From contig CAYJJU010000011.1 in the NCBI GenBank assembly GCA_964370635.1, forward strand, positions 1-64,000: 64,000 nucleotides of DNA, given 5' to 3'. The position numbers and the translations under genes are program-made. Shown piece by piece: positions 32,948 through 41,581 of this stretch. The notes beneath the pieces were generated by a model. It did no database searches and was not told the origin of the DNA. It saw nothing but the letters and a program-made list of their open reading frames with translations. This DNA is from SIG603 sp964370635. GTDB taxonomy: Bacteria > Bacillota > Clostridia > Oscillospirales > Acutalibacteraceae. The first letter of the stretch is position 1. Each line of letters opens with the position of its first letter.

Positions 32948-34345
32948 TCATCCAATCTCGCTAAAATAAATCTCTGTCTTTTCCTGCATATCCCTTGCTG
33001 TTTCTTCTGCGGTGTGAACGCCACTGGTTCGGTAGTAGTCATACCATGAAGAGTTTTGCAGGGCATTGCCTAAATATACATTTATTCCGTTTGTTATAAG
33101 CGGTAAATTCATCAGCGGTTCTTCAAATGCGTTTTTATACCTCTCTTTTGTTTCACTGGGGAATGAGGATAGGTACTGCTCAACCATAACACTAAGGTTA
33201 TTTTTATTTAAAGGTATTGCTTGCTCAAACCTATCGCCGTCCATTGTGCCTACCGTAAAAGAGCTAAAATCAATAGACTCGGACTCGCTTTCGTAAATGC
33301 AGTATTTTATAAACTCCCAAGCAAGGGCTGGATTATCGGCATTTCTCGGTATGCTCATAAGGTACAGTGGATCTATAAGTAACTCGCCTTCCAAACTCGT
33401 TACAGGAATAAGGCCTGTTACGCCATCTTTTTCTACCAATATTTCCGATGTGTTGAAATTGGCTATTCCAGTAGGTACGCTATATACGAAGTAACTTTTG
33501 TCAGTCAAGTAGCCATCATAAGACACATTTGAATTAAAATGACCTAAAGGGTTAGGGCTTCCGTTATAGGCTCTTGTGGTCTCTAAATACTCTAAAAATT
33601 CAGGACTATCAAAGCTTGCCGTCATTTCGCTTAGATTAAATGCAGAAGCTCGCTCTTGCATCCAAAGTGTAGCCTTGCCCTCAATACGGTCCGCTGTCAT
33701 CGATTTAAGTTCCGGGAAATTACCGCTGTCCACAGCCTTGTTATAAACGTCTAAAAGAAGCTTGTAGTCTACTGTTTCTACTTCATCAGGCACGTAGCCG
33801 GCGTTTTCCAAAACATCTGTCCTCATTCTAAAAAGTTCATACTCAATTGCGTTTGGCATGGAATATAAACCACCGCTTATTTCAAATGCATCTAGGACAT
33901 TCATGTAAAAATCTTCTTCCTTAAATGTAGGGTCTTTTTCAATAAATACATTCAAATCCATTATCATTTCGCCTGGCACAAAATTTGATGCATAATCGTT
34001 GTCTGTGAAAATTAAATCAGGCGGGCTTCCCGCTATAAGATTTACGCTTAAATCATTCCTGTATTGCTCCAGTTTAATGCCGGTTTCCTCCGTCATAAAT
34101 AGACGCTCTATTCCTGCGTGCTCGACGATTACTTCTACATTTGGGTGGAGCGATTTAAATCCCTCTACCAAAGGATACCAGCCGTAAAAATCTTCTTCGG
34201 CATATACCGATGATATAGTAAGCGTGCCCGAAAGCTCTTCACCTTCGGAGAATAGTACTACATCGGCCTCCTGCACACGGCCTCCCGTGCCACAGGCTGT
34301 AAGCAGTATTAAAACTGTGAGTAATAAAGTAAATATACGTTTCAT
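32948..34345 (-). CDS. Extracellular solute-binding lipoprotein, family 1 (paralogue 1 of 3)
   Basis: Promoter-proximal member of the tandem trio, 465 aa, lipobox LLTAC at residues 14-18. The two-lobed SBP_bac_1 fold is indicated by GFKSLHPNVEVIVEHA, PPDLIFTDND and NPALAWEFIKYCIYESES. It ends FSEIG where its paralogues end FSEIK. The ATG follows GAGAGGGAA. It has the only recognisable promoter of the block. As with its paralogues, the partner transporter must be encoded elsewhere, or the proteins serve as surface receptors or feed a shared importer. Confidence 0.87.
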   Translation of the reverse strand: MKRIFTLLLTVLILLTACGTGGRVQEADVVLFSEGEELSGTLTISSVYAEEDFYGWYPLVEGFKSLHPNVEVIVEHAGIERLFMTEETGIKLEQYRNDLSVNLIAGSPPDLIFTDNDYASNFVPGEMIMDLNVFIEKDPTFKEEDFYMNVLDAFEISGGLYSMPNAIEYELFRMRTDVLENAGYVPDEVETVDYKLLLDVYNKAVDSGNFPELKSMTADRIEGKATLWMQERASAFNLSEMTASFDSPEFLEYLETTRAYNGSPNPLGHFNSNVSYDGYLTDKSYFVYSVPTGIANFNTSEILVEKDGVTGLIPVTSLEGELLIDPLYLMSIPRNADNPALAWEFIKYCIYESESESIDFSSFTVGTMDGDRFEQAIPLNKNNLSVMVEQYLSSFPSETKERYKNAFEEPLMNLPLITNGINVYLGNALQNSSWYDYYRTSGVHTAEETARDMQEKTEIYFSEIG

Positions 34346-34387
34346 AGTAAATTCCCTCTCTAATGTGTAAAATAATTATTCAATTTT

Positions 34388-34416
34388 ATTATACTACTAG
34401 ATTAGAAATATGTAAA
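34388..34416 (-). promoter_or_regulatory. Promoter of the solute-binding protein cluster
   Basis: Minus strand TTTACA (34411-34416), 17-bp spacer, TATAAT (34388-34393). Confidence 0.75.
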
Positions 34417-34508
34417 TGTTAAATTCGCCTAAATAGTTTACAAATCAAGATTTTTTTTGTGCATATTACAGAGCGTGGCATTTTGGGTACTACATCTAGT
34501 GAAAAAAC

Positions 34509-34537
34509 TTGCGTTTTTATTAAAAATTTGATATCAT
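34509..34537 (+). promoter_or_regulatory. Promoter of the topoisomerase genes
   Basis: TTGCGT (34509-34514), 17-bp spacer, TATCAT (34532-34537), 42 nt before the ATG, which follows GGAGGGCG. Confidence 0.65.
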
Positions 34538-34578
34538 AGCACAAGTAAGTATTAGAACATATATTCGGAGGGCGTTAA

Positions 34579-36558
34579 ATGGCTAAAAAGCATGAGTATG
34601 GAAATGAGAGTATATCTACCCTAAAAGGTGCGGACAGGGTACGAAAAAGACCTGCGGTTATCTTTGGTTCAGACGGAATTGAGGGCTGCCAGCACACTGT
34701 TTTTGAGATACTTTCAAACTCTATCGACGAGGCAAGGCAAGGGCATGGTAAGGAAATTAATATTACAAGATACTCTGATATGTCCATAGAAGTTGAGGAC
34801 TTTGGTAGGGGTATTCCTGTAGATTACAACACAAAAGAGGAAAGATATAACTGGGAGCTTGTCTTTTGTGAGATGTACGCAGGCGGTAAGTATAATAATA
34901 ACTCGGGTCAAAACTATGAGTATTCCTTGGGGCTTAACGGCTTAGGTCTTTGCGCTACACAGTATGCCTCAGAGTATATGGATGTCGATATAAGACGTGA
35001 CGGCTATAGATATACCCTACATTTTGAAAAAGGTGAAATAGTAGGGGAGATGAAAAAAGAACCCTACAATAAAAAAGACACAGGCTCCAAAATACGCTGG
35101 AAGCCTGATTTAGACGTGTTTACAGAAATAGCGATACCCATAGATTACTATAAAGACACATTAAAAAGACAAGCTATTGTAAATGATGGAGTAATTTTTC
35201 ATTTTAGAGATGAAGTGGGAAATAAGTTTGAAACTACAGATTTTTGCTATAAAAACGGTATTTTAGACCATGCAAAGGAACTAGCTGGAGAAGATAGCAT
35301 AATCCCTGTGCAGTTTTGGAGCAGTGAGAAAAAAGTAAAAGACCGTGCGGACATGGATTTATATAATGTGAAAATTAATGTTGCAATGTCTTTTTCAAAT
35401 AAAGTAAACACCACAGAGTATTACCATAACTCAAGCTGGCTTGAATACGGCGGTGCGCCCGACAAGGCTGTAAGAAACGCCTTTGTTTATCAAATTGATA
35501 ATTATTTGAAGCAAAACAATAAATATACAAAATCCGAAAACAAGATAAACTACCAAGATGTTGATGACTGCCTTATTGTTATTATTTCTTCATTTTCAAC
35601 CCAAACTTCTTACGAAAACCAGACTAAAAAGGCGATAAACAACAAAGGCATACAGGAAGCAATGGTTGAGATGTTAAGGCATAATTTAGAGGTGTATTTT
35701 TTGGAAAATCCCATGGATGCCGAAAAAATTGCCTCACAAGTTTTAATAAATAAAAGAAGTCGTGAAGATGCCGAAAAAACGAGAATTAATATAAAGACCA
35801 AGCTTACAGGCAAAATGGATATCACGGGAAGAGTCGCAAAATTTGTCGACTGTCGCTCGAAAAAAGTTGAGGAGCGTGAGATATTCATAGTTGAGGGAGA
35901 CTCGGCGCTAGGTGCTTGTAAACAGGCAAGAAACCCAGATTTTCAAGGAATTATGCCGATAAGAGGTAAAATTTTAAACTGCTTAAAGGCAAATTACGAC
36001 AAGATATTTAAAAGCGATATCATAGTGGACTTAATGAAAGTTTTAGGCTGTGGCGTTCAAGTAAAGTCTAAATCAAATAAAAACCTGTCATCTTTTGACA
36101 TGGACAGCCTAAGGTGGAGCAAGGTTATACTTTGTACAGATGCAGATTACGACGGCTTTCAAATTAGAACCCTGCTTCTTACAATGATTTACAGGCTGAC
36201 TCCCGCCTTAATAGACGAGGGTAAGGTGTTTATTGCGGAATCTCCACTTTATGAGATAAATTCAAAAAGCAACACCTATTTTGCCTATACGGAAAAAGAA
36301 AAAGAAGATTTTATAGAAAAAATTGGAAAAGAGAAATACACAATTCAGCGCTCAAAAGGACTTGGTGAAAATGAGCCTGAAATGATGAACCTTACAACCA
36401 TGAACCCAAAAACGAGAAGGCTTATAAAAGTTACGGCAGGCGATGTTATAGAAACCGCAAACACCTTCGACTTGCTTTTGGGCGATAATCTTCAAGGAAG
36501 AAAAGATTATATAGCAGAAAATGGAAGTTTATATTTAGATAACTTGGACGTGTCATAA
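34579..36558 (+). CDS. Type IIA DNA topoisomerase subunit B (ParE/GyrB-like, divergent)
   Basis: ATPase subunit of a type IIA topoisomerase, 659 aa. GHKL ATPase motifs are EILSNSIDEA, VEDFGRGIPVD and YSLGLNGLGLCATQY. The TOPRIM domain carries FIVEGDSALGACKQAR, then PIRGKILN, and CTDADYDGFQIRTLLL. Compared with standard GyrB/ParE (EGDSAGGSAKQGR and DADVDGAHIRTL) the residues around both metal sites are altered, but the acidic ligands E, DxD are kept. The C-terminus has the GLGE segment (KGLGENEPEMM). This looks like the divergent second topoisomerase of Clostridia. With the absence of a GyrA box in its partner, topoisomerase IV-like decatenation is more likely than supercoiling. Confidence 0.88.
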   Translation: MAKKHEYGNESISTLKGADRVRKRPAVIFGSDGIEGCQHTVFEILSNSIDEARQGHGKEINITRYSDMSIEVEDFGRGIPVDYNTKEERYNWELVFCEMYAGGKYNNNSGQNYEYSLGLNGLGLCATQYASEYMDVDIRRDGYRYTLHFEKGEIVGEMKKEPYNKKDTGSKIRWKPDLDVFTEIAIPIDYYKDTLKRQAIVNDGVIFHFRDEVGNKFETTDFCYKNGILDHAKELAGEDSIIPVQFWSSEKKVKDRADMDLYNVKINVAMSFSNKVNTTEYYHNSSWLEYGGAPDKAVRNAFVYQIDNYLKQNNKYTKSENKINYQDVDDCLIVIISSFSTQTSYENQTKKAINNKGIQEAMVEMLRHNLEVYFLENPMDAEKIASQVLINKRSREDAEKTRINIKTKLTGKMDITGRVAKFVDCRSKKVEEREIFIVEGDSALGACKQARNPDFQGIMPIRGKILNCLKANYDKIFKSDIIVDLMKVLGCGVQVKSKSNKNLSSFDMDSLRWSKVILCTDADYDGFQIRTLLLTMIYRLTPALIDEGKVFIAESPLYEINSKSNTYFAYTEKEKEDFIEKIGKEKYTIQRSKGLGENEPEMMNLTTMNPKTRRLIKVTAGDVIETANTFDLLLGDNLQGRKDYIAENGSLYLDNLDVS

Positions 36559-36607
36559 TTGATATGCAATTATGAAGTGAAAAGTGAAAAGTGAAGAGTG
36601 AAGAGTG

Positions 36608-36653
36608 GTGGTGAAATCCTGCGGATTTTTTGATTGTAAACCTACAAAACCAC
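36608..36653. repeat. Family E hairpin repeat, copy 2, with tandem AGTGAA units
   Basis: GTGGT...ACCAC, 46 bp, with the AAATCC-tgc-GGATTT hairpin, between the two topoisomerase genes. Preceded by AGTGAAA/AGTGAAG tandem units (36574-36606) and followed by a GGCAAGGGC-tct-GCTCTTGCC hairpin (about 36666-36686). Confidence 0.75.
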
Positions 36654-36719
36654 ATTACGGTGTAGGGCAAGGGCTCTGCTCTTGCCTTGTAGTGAAAAAT
36701 AAAAAGTTGAGGAGAAACA

Positions 36720-38945
36720 ATGGCTAGGAAAAACTCAAGCAAAGACAAGGCACCTAGGGTGCAAGGTGTCATTAACAATGCTGGTGAAATTTTAAATGAA
36801 AATATAAATGACACGCTTAAAAACAATTTTATGCCATATGCGATGAGCGTTATAATGTCCCGTGCTATTCCCGAGATAGACGGCTTTAAACCCTCGCATA
36901 GAAAGCTTTTATACACCATGTATAAAATGGGTCTTTTAGGCGCTACAAGGACAAAAAGTGCCAATATAGTAGGGCAAACAATGAAACTAAACCCTCATGG
37001 TGACGGTGCAATTTACGATACAATGGTAAGGCTTAGCCGTGGTTATGAAGCGCTTTTGTATCCGTATGTAGACTCAAAAGGTAACTTTGGTAAATTTTAT
37101 TCAAGGGATATGGCATGTGCGGCTTCAAGATACACAGAGGCAAAGCTTGACAGCTTTTGTAAGGAGCTTTTTAAGGATATAGACAAAGACACTGTAGACT
37201 TTGTAGACAACTACGACAATACCATGAAAGAGCCAAGCTTATTGCCTGCAAGTTTTCCGTCTGTCTTGATAAATGCAAACACGGGAATAGCCGTTGGTAT
37301 GGCAAGCTCCATTTGTCCGTTTAATTTAGTGGAAATTTGCGACACAACAATTGCCATAATGAAAGACCCAGAGCACGACGTTATGACAACTATTCAGGCG
37401 CCGGACTTTCCGGGTGGCGGTCAAATAATATTCGATGAAAATGCAATGCGCCAAATTTTTGCCACCGGTCGTGGCGGAATTAAGGTGAGAAGCAGATATA
37501 CTTATGATAAATCAGAAAACTGCATAGACGTAACACAAATACCACCCACGACATCGGTCGAGGCGATAGTCGAAAAAGTGGTTGATTTGGTCAAAAATAA
37601 TAAACTAAAAGACATATCCGACATAAGGGACGAAACAGGACTTCAGGGTCTAAAAATTACCATAGATTTAAAAAGAAATGTAGACCCCGACAATCTCATG
37701 CAAAGACTTTACAAAATGACAAGCCTAGAAGACAGTTTTTCTTGTAACTTTAACGTGCTTGTTGCGGGAATGCCAAAGGTAATGGGAGTTAAAGAGCTTT
37801 TAGAAGAGTGGATAGCCTTTAGGATAGAATGTGTAAAAAGAAGGACTTACTTTGATTTATCAAAGAAAAAGGATAAACTCCATTTATTAAAGGGTTTAAA
37901 GCTAATACTTTTAGACATAGACAAGGCCGTTAAAATTGTAAGAGAAACCGAAGAGGAAAGCGAAGTTGTACCAAATCTTATGATAGGCTTTGGCATAGAC
38001 GAAATTCAGGCCGAATATGTTGCAGAAATTAAACTGCGGCACCTAAACCGTGAGTATATTCTAAAAAGAGTAAGCGAAGTTGAAGAGCTTTTAAAAGATA
38101 TAGAAGTGCTTGAAGGCATTTTAAACTCTAAAACTAAGATTAAAAATATCATTATAAAAGAGCTTACCGACATATCAAAAACTTACGGAAAACCAAGAAA
38201 AAGCATGATAATTTACTCTGATGAAATAGAAGAAATAGTGCTTGAAGAGCAAATTCCAGACTATCCTGTAAATCTTTTCTTTACAAAAGAGGGATATTTC
38301 AAGAAAATTACCCCGCAATCTCTTAGAATGAGCGGAGAGCAAAAGCTTAAGGAAGAGGACGTAGTCGTACAGCAAATTGAAAGTACCAATAGTACAGACT
38401 TACTCTTTTTCTCCGATAAATCGCAGGTTTATAAGGCGAAGGCGGCAGATTTTTCTGACACTAAGACATCTGTAATGGGCGATTTCGTGCCGGCAAAAAT
38501 GCAAATGGACGAGGGCGAAGTTGCCATGTATATGGCTGTCACCAAAGAGTATACAGGTTTTATGTTGTTTTTCTTTGAAAACGGAAAATGCGCCAAGGTC
38601 GACATGCAGTCCTATGCAACAAAAACAAACCGCAAAAAGCTGCTGAATGCCTATAGTGATAAATCACCTTTAGTAAAAGCCATACATCTTTTAGAAGATA
38701 CACAGGTCTTAATGACATCAAGCTCCGGCAGAATGCTCCTCTTTGACACGGGACTAATAATGTCTAAAACTTCAAAAAATACGCAAGGTGTTGCGGCAAT
38801 GACCATGAAAAAAGGTCAAAGGCTAATAAATGCCTGTGTGTATGAAGAGGACATGATACAAAACCCACAAAGATACAAAAAGAAAATTCCAGCACTAGGC
38901 GCAATGCCACAAGACGATCAAATTAAGCAGCAATCGCTACTTTAA
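36720..38945 (+). CDS. Type IIA DNA topoisomerase subunit A (ParC/GyrA-like)
   Basis: DNA cleavage-reunion subunit, 741 aa. The winged-helix region has DGFKPSHRKLLYTMY, the GDGAIYDTMVRLS segment of the quinolone-determining region, and the active-site tyrosine in AASRYTEAKL. The tower and coiled-coil regions follow, then a reduced beta-pinwheel C-terminal domain (about residues 500-720). I see no GyrA box (QRRGGKG), which supports a ParC-like, non-supercoiling enzyme. It follows the B gene by 161 bp, which contain repeats. The ATG is preceded by GAGGAG. Confidence 0.9.
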   Translation: MARKNSSKDKAPRVQGVINNAGEILNENINDTLKNNFMPYAMSVIMSRAIPEIDGFKPSHRKLLYTMYKMGLLGATRTKSANIVGQTMKLNPHGDGAIYDTMVRLSRGYEALLYPYVDSKGNFGKFYSRDMACAASRYTEAKLDSFCKELFKDIDKDTVDFVDNYDNTMKEPSLLPASFPSVLINANTGIAVGMASSICPFNLVEICDTTIAIMKDPEHDVMTTIQAPDFPGGGQIIFDENAMRQIFATGRGGIKVRSRYTYDKSENCIDVTQIPPTTSVEAIVEKVVDLVKNNKLKDISDIRDETGLQGLKITIDLKRNVDPDNLMQRLYKMTSLEDSFSCNFNVLVAGMPKVMGVKELLEEWIAFRIECVKRRTYFDLSKKKDKLHLLKGLKLILLDIDKAVKIVRETEEESEVVPNLMIGFGIDEIQAEYVAEIKLRHLNREYILKRVSEVEELLKDIEVLEGILNSKTKIKNIIIKELTDISKTYGKPRKSMIIYSDEIEEIVLEEQIPDYPVNLFFTKEGYFKKITPQSLRMSGEQKLKEEDVVVQQIESTNSTDLLFFSDKSQVYKAKAADFSDTKTSVMGDFVPAKMQMDEGEVAMYMAVTKEYTGFMLFFFENGKCAKVDMQSYATKTNRKKLLNAYSDKSPLVKAIHLLEDTQVLMTSSSGRMLLFDTGLIMSKTSKNTQGVAAMTMKKGQRLINACVYEEDMIQNPQRYKKKIPALGAMPQDDQIKQQSLL

Positions 38946-38955
38946 AGCATGCAAA

Positions 38956-39043
38956 AGCCCTTGATAAAGTTCATCAAGGGCTAATCTATAGCCTTAAAGA
39001 TAAAAATTAACAAGGGCGGGCAAATTATACATACCCGCCTTTT
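38956..39043 (+). terminator. Two hairpins after the topoisomerase genes
   Basis: The first is AGCCCTTGAT...ATCAAGGGCT (38956-38982) without a T-run. The second is GGCGGG...CCCGCC (39015-39039) followed by TTTT, the more likely terminator. Confidence 0.65.
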
Positions 39044-39153
39044 GATAAATCTATTGATGTATCTTAAGTCAGGCTACAAACGCTCGAATAATTTGCTTGC
39101 TATTATTATAGACAGAAATATTTTGTTTATTCAAGTGGTATTAAATTTTTTTC

Positions 39154-39182
39154 TTGCAAATTTTAATTATCTATGGTATTAT
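39154..39182 (+). promoter_or_regulatory. Promoter of secG
   Basis: TTGCAA (39154-39159), 17-bp spacer, TATTAT (39177-39182). Confidence 0.7.
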
Positions 39183-39224
39183 ATTAATTGTTATTTTACG
39201 TAAAAAATTATGGAGGTATTATAT

Positions 39225-39473
39225 ATGGGTGTTTTGGAAATAGTTTTCGGAGTAGTTTTGCTTGTCTTTGCTATAGCAATCATTGCTGTGGTACTTTTGC
39301 AAGAGGGACATCAACATCGTTTAGGCGCAGTTATGGGCGGTGCTGACACTTTCTTATCAAAAAATAAAGCTCGTTCAATCGATGCTTTTCTTTCAAGATG
39401 GACAAAAGTTATAGCAATAGGATTTTTCATAGCAGTTATTGCAATAAATGCTATTATGTTTTTTGTTGTTTAA
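39225..39473 (+). CDS. secG: Preprotein translocase subunit SecG
   Basis: Small membrane subunit of the SecYEG translocon, 82 aa. Two membrane helices (about residues 4-24 and 58-80) enclose the conserved loop with LLQEGHQHRLGAVMGGADTF. This matches the SecG pattern of LLQxGKGxGLGxxFGG with drift. Start is the ATG at 39225, 8 nt after GGAGG; an in-frame upstream ATG at 39210 overlaps that site. Transcribed alone, with its own terminator. Confidence 0.9.
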   Translation: MGVLEIVFGVVLLVFAIAIIAVVLLQEGHQHRLGAVMGGADTFLSKNKARSIDAFLSRWTKVIAIGFFIAVIAINAIMFFVV

Positions 39474-39486
39474 TTCAAAAAAAGTG

Positions 39487-39516
39487 AAACCTCGCTTAAT
39501 TTTAGCGAGGTTTTTT
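39487..39516 (+). terminator. Terminator of secG
   Basis: AAACCTCGCT-taatttt-AGCGAGGTTTTTT. Confidence 0.9.
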
Positions 39517-39545
39517 AACGTGTAAATTTTGAAAAGGGTGAAAAT

Positions 39546-40559
39546 ATGAAAGAAATTAAAGACTTGGTTTTAAAACTTTGCAATGTGTACGGAGTTCCGG
39601 GCGATGAAAGTGCTGCAATGCAGGTTGCCGCAAAAGAGCTTGAGTTTTGCGATTTTGTAGAAGTCGATGAAATGTGTGGCGTGCATGCATTTATAGGCAA
39701 AAAGGACGCAAAAATGCAGATTATGCTTGATGCACATATAGACCAAATTGCAATGATAGTCTCAGAAATTGATGAAAACGGCTTTTTAAAACTTATGGGA
39801 CTTGGCGGAATTACAAGGGCTACCATGCCCGGAAGCAAGGTTTTGGTGTACGGTAAAAAAACTATAACGGGCATAGTGTCTTGCCTTCCGCCACATATTT
39901 CGGGCGACGATAAAAAGCTTGAAAAATTAGAAGACTTTTATGTCGATACGGGAATGAATGTAGAAGATGTAAAAAATTATGTAAACTTAGGTGACACGGT
40001 AGTATTATACAGTGAAGTCACCGAGTTAATAAACAATAGAGTATGTGGCACAGCGCTTGATGACAGGGCAGGTTGCGCAAGCATTATAAGGGCGGCACAG
40101 CTTTTAAAAGATGAAAAGCTAAACTGCGGAGTACATATAGTTTGCACTACAAAAGAAGAAACAGGCGGCACAGGTGCGCAAATTATGACATACAGAGTGT
40201 CACCGACTGCGGCGATAGGAGTAGATGTCAGCTTTGCAAAGCAACCAGGTGTTGATATCAGCAAGCTCTGCGAGCTTTCAAAAGGGCCTATGATAGGGTT
40301 TTCTGCAAATCTAGACAGGAAAATGAGTAAAAAATTAATTGAAGTCGCAAAAGAGCGTGACATTCCATATCAAGTCGAAGTAATGGGAAGAGACACAGGC
40401 ACAAATTGTGATGAAATTCTTTTAAATAAGGAAGGTGTGCCGACCGCTTTAATTTCTATTCCACAAAGGAATATGCACTCGCCTGCAGAAATTTGCGATT
40501 TAAACGACATAGAAAATGTGGCAAAACTTATTGCTTGCTACATATTAGAGGTGCAGTAA
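39546..40559 (+). CDS. M42 family metallopeptidase (glutamyl aminopeptidase/deblocking aminopeptidase type), first copy
   Basis: Cytoplasmic dinuclear-metal aminopeptidase, 337 aa. The M42 metal ligands are visible as MLDAHIDQIAM, GTALDDRAGC, TTKEETGGTGA and the late NMHSPAEIC. It has the PGSKVLVYGKK segment of the inserted PDZ-like domain. The ATG follows GAAAAGGGTG. The start of a second M42 gene overlaps the stop by one base, so the pair is translated together and may form mixed complexes or have complementary substrate specificity. Confidence 0.92.
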   Translation: MKEIKDLVLKLCNVYGVPGDESAAMQVAAKELEFCDFVEVDEMCGVHAFIGKKDAKMQIMLDAHIDQIAMIVSEIDENGFLKLMGLGGITRATMPGSKVLVYGKKTITGIVSCLPPHISGDDKKLEKLEDFYVDTGMNVEDVKNYVNLGDTVVLYSEVTELINNRVCGTALDDRAGCASIIRAAQLLKDEKLNCGVHIVCTTKEETGGTGAQIMTYRVSPTAAIGVDVSFAKQPGVDISKLCELSKGPMIGFSANLDRKMSKKLIEVAKERDIPYQVEVMGRDTGTNCDEILLNKEGVPTALISIPQRNMHSPAEICDLNDIENVAKLIACYILEVQ

Positions 40560-41581
40560 TGGATTATAAATTACTTGAAAAATTATGCCTTGCGGTAGGA
40601 ATATCGGGCGATGAAGAAAATGTAAGAAATATTATTATCGAGGAAATTAAAAACCATGTGGAAAACATAGAAATTACGCCACTTGGAAATATAATTGCAA
40701 ATAAAAAAGGCAAAAAAACCCCTGAGAAAAAAATAATGCTAAGTGCGCACATGGACGAGGTTGGCTTCATGGTAAACGAGATAGACAGCGACGGCTATCT
40801 AGGCGTCATATCTCTTGGTGTAGACAGTAAATTGCTTGTAGGTAAAACGGTTTATGTAAACCAAAATCTTAAAGGTGTATTTTCATCAAAACCAATACAT
40901 CTCCAAAGTGCAGAAGATGCCGAGAAGATAATTCCGATGAATAAGCTGAAAATAGACATAGGCGCAGTGTCGAAAGAAGATGCGGAAGAATATGTAGGCT
41001 TAGGTGATTATGTAAACTTTGAACCGTATTTTGAAAAATGCGACAATACGATAAAGGCAAAGTCCTTAGACGACAGGGTAGGTTGTTTGCTGCTCATAGA
41101 AATGATAAAGTCAGAGCTTTTGTGGGATATGACCTTTGCATTTACTGTGTCAGAGGAAGCAGGCTTTGTAGGCGCTAAAACAGCAGCATACGTGGTAAAT
41201 CCCGACATTTGTATAGCGGTAGAGGGCACAATAGCTGCGGATGTTATGGATTTAAAAGGCGCTAAAGCAGTCACCAAAATGGGAGATGGCGTGTCGGTTT
41301 CTATGGTGGACCAAGGCACGATTTACGACAGAGCTTATTTTAAAAAGATATTTGAAATTTCAAAAGACAAGAAAATAAAAGCACAGGTTAGAACCTCAAA
41401 AGCTGGAGCTAATGACTGCTATATGATGCATAAAAATGGCAGAGGTGCAAGGGCGGTAACACTTGCCGTGCCGTGTAGATATATTCATGCACCTATTAGT
41501 TTTACAAATACAGAGGACATAGAAAGTGCATATAAAATGCTTATCGAGTTTACTGATATAGCGTTAAAAGGAGAAGTTTAA
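40559..41581 (+). CDS. M42 family metallopeptidase, second copy
   Basis: Paralogue of the preceding aminopeptidase, 340 aa from the ATG in TAATG at 40559. Metal and catalytic motifs are LSAHMDEVGFM, KSLDDRVGC, TVSEEAGFVGA and CRYIHAPISF. An in-frame upstream start at 40493 lies inside the first copy and is not used. Similarity to copy 1 is partial throughout, so the duplication is old. The next gene begins at the base after its stop. Confidence 0.92.
   Translation: MDYKLLEKLCLAVGISGDEENVRNIIIEEIKNHVENIEITPLGNIIANKKGKKTPEKKIMLSAHMDEVGFMVNEIDSDGYLGVISLGVDSKLLVGKTVYVNQNLKGVFSSKPIHLQSAEDAEKIIPMNKLKIDIGAVSKEDAEEYVGLGDYVNFEPYFEKCDNTIKAKSLDDRVGCLLLIEMIKSELLWDMTFAFTVSEEAGFVGAKTAAYVVNPDICIAVEGTIAADVMDLKGAKAVTKMGDGVSVSMVDQGTIYDRAYFKKIFEISKDKKIKAQVRTSKAGANDCYMMHKNGRGARAVTLAVPCRYIHAPISFTNTEDIESAYKMLIEFTDIALKGEV

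Noticed and set aside
34579..38945. Naming the topoisomerase pair gyrB/gyrA
   Set aside because: Motifs are divergent and the GyrA box is not seen; a ParE/ParC-like role is more likely, so no symbol is given.
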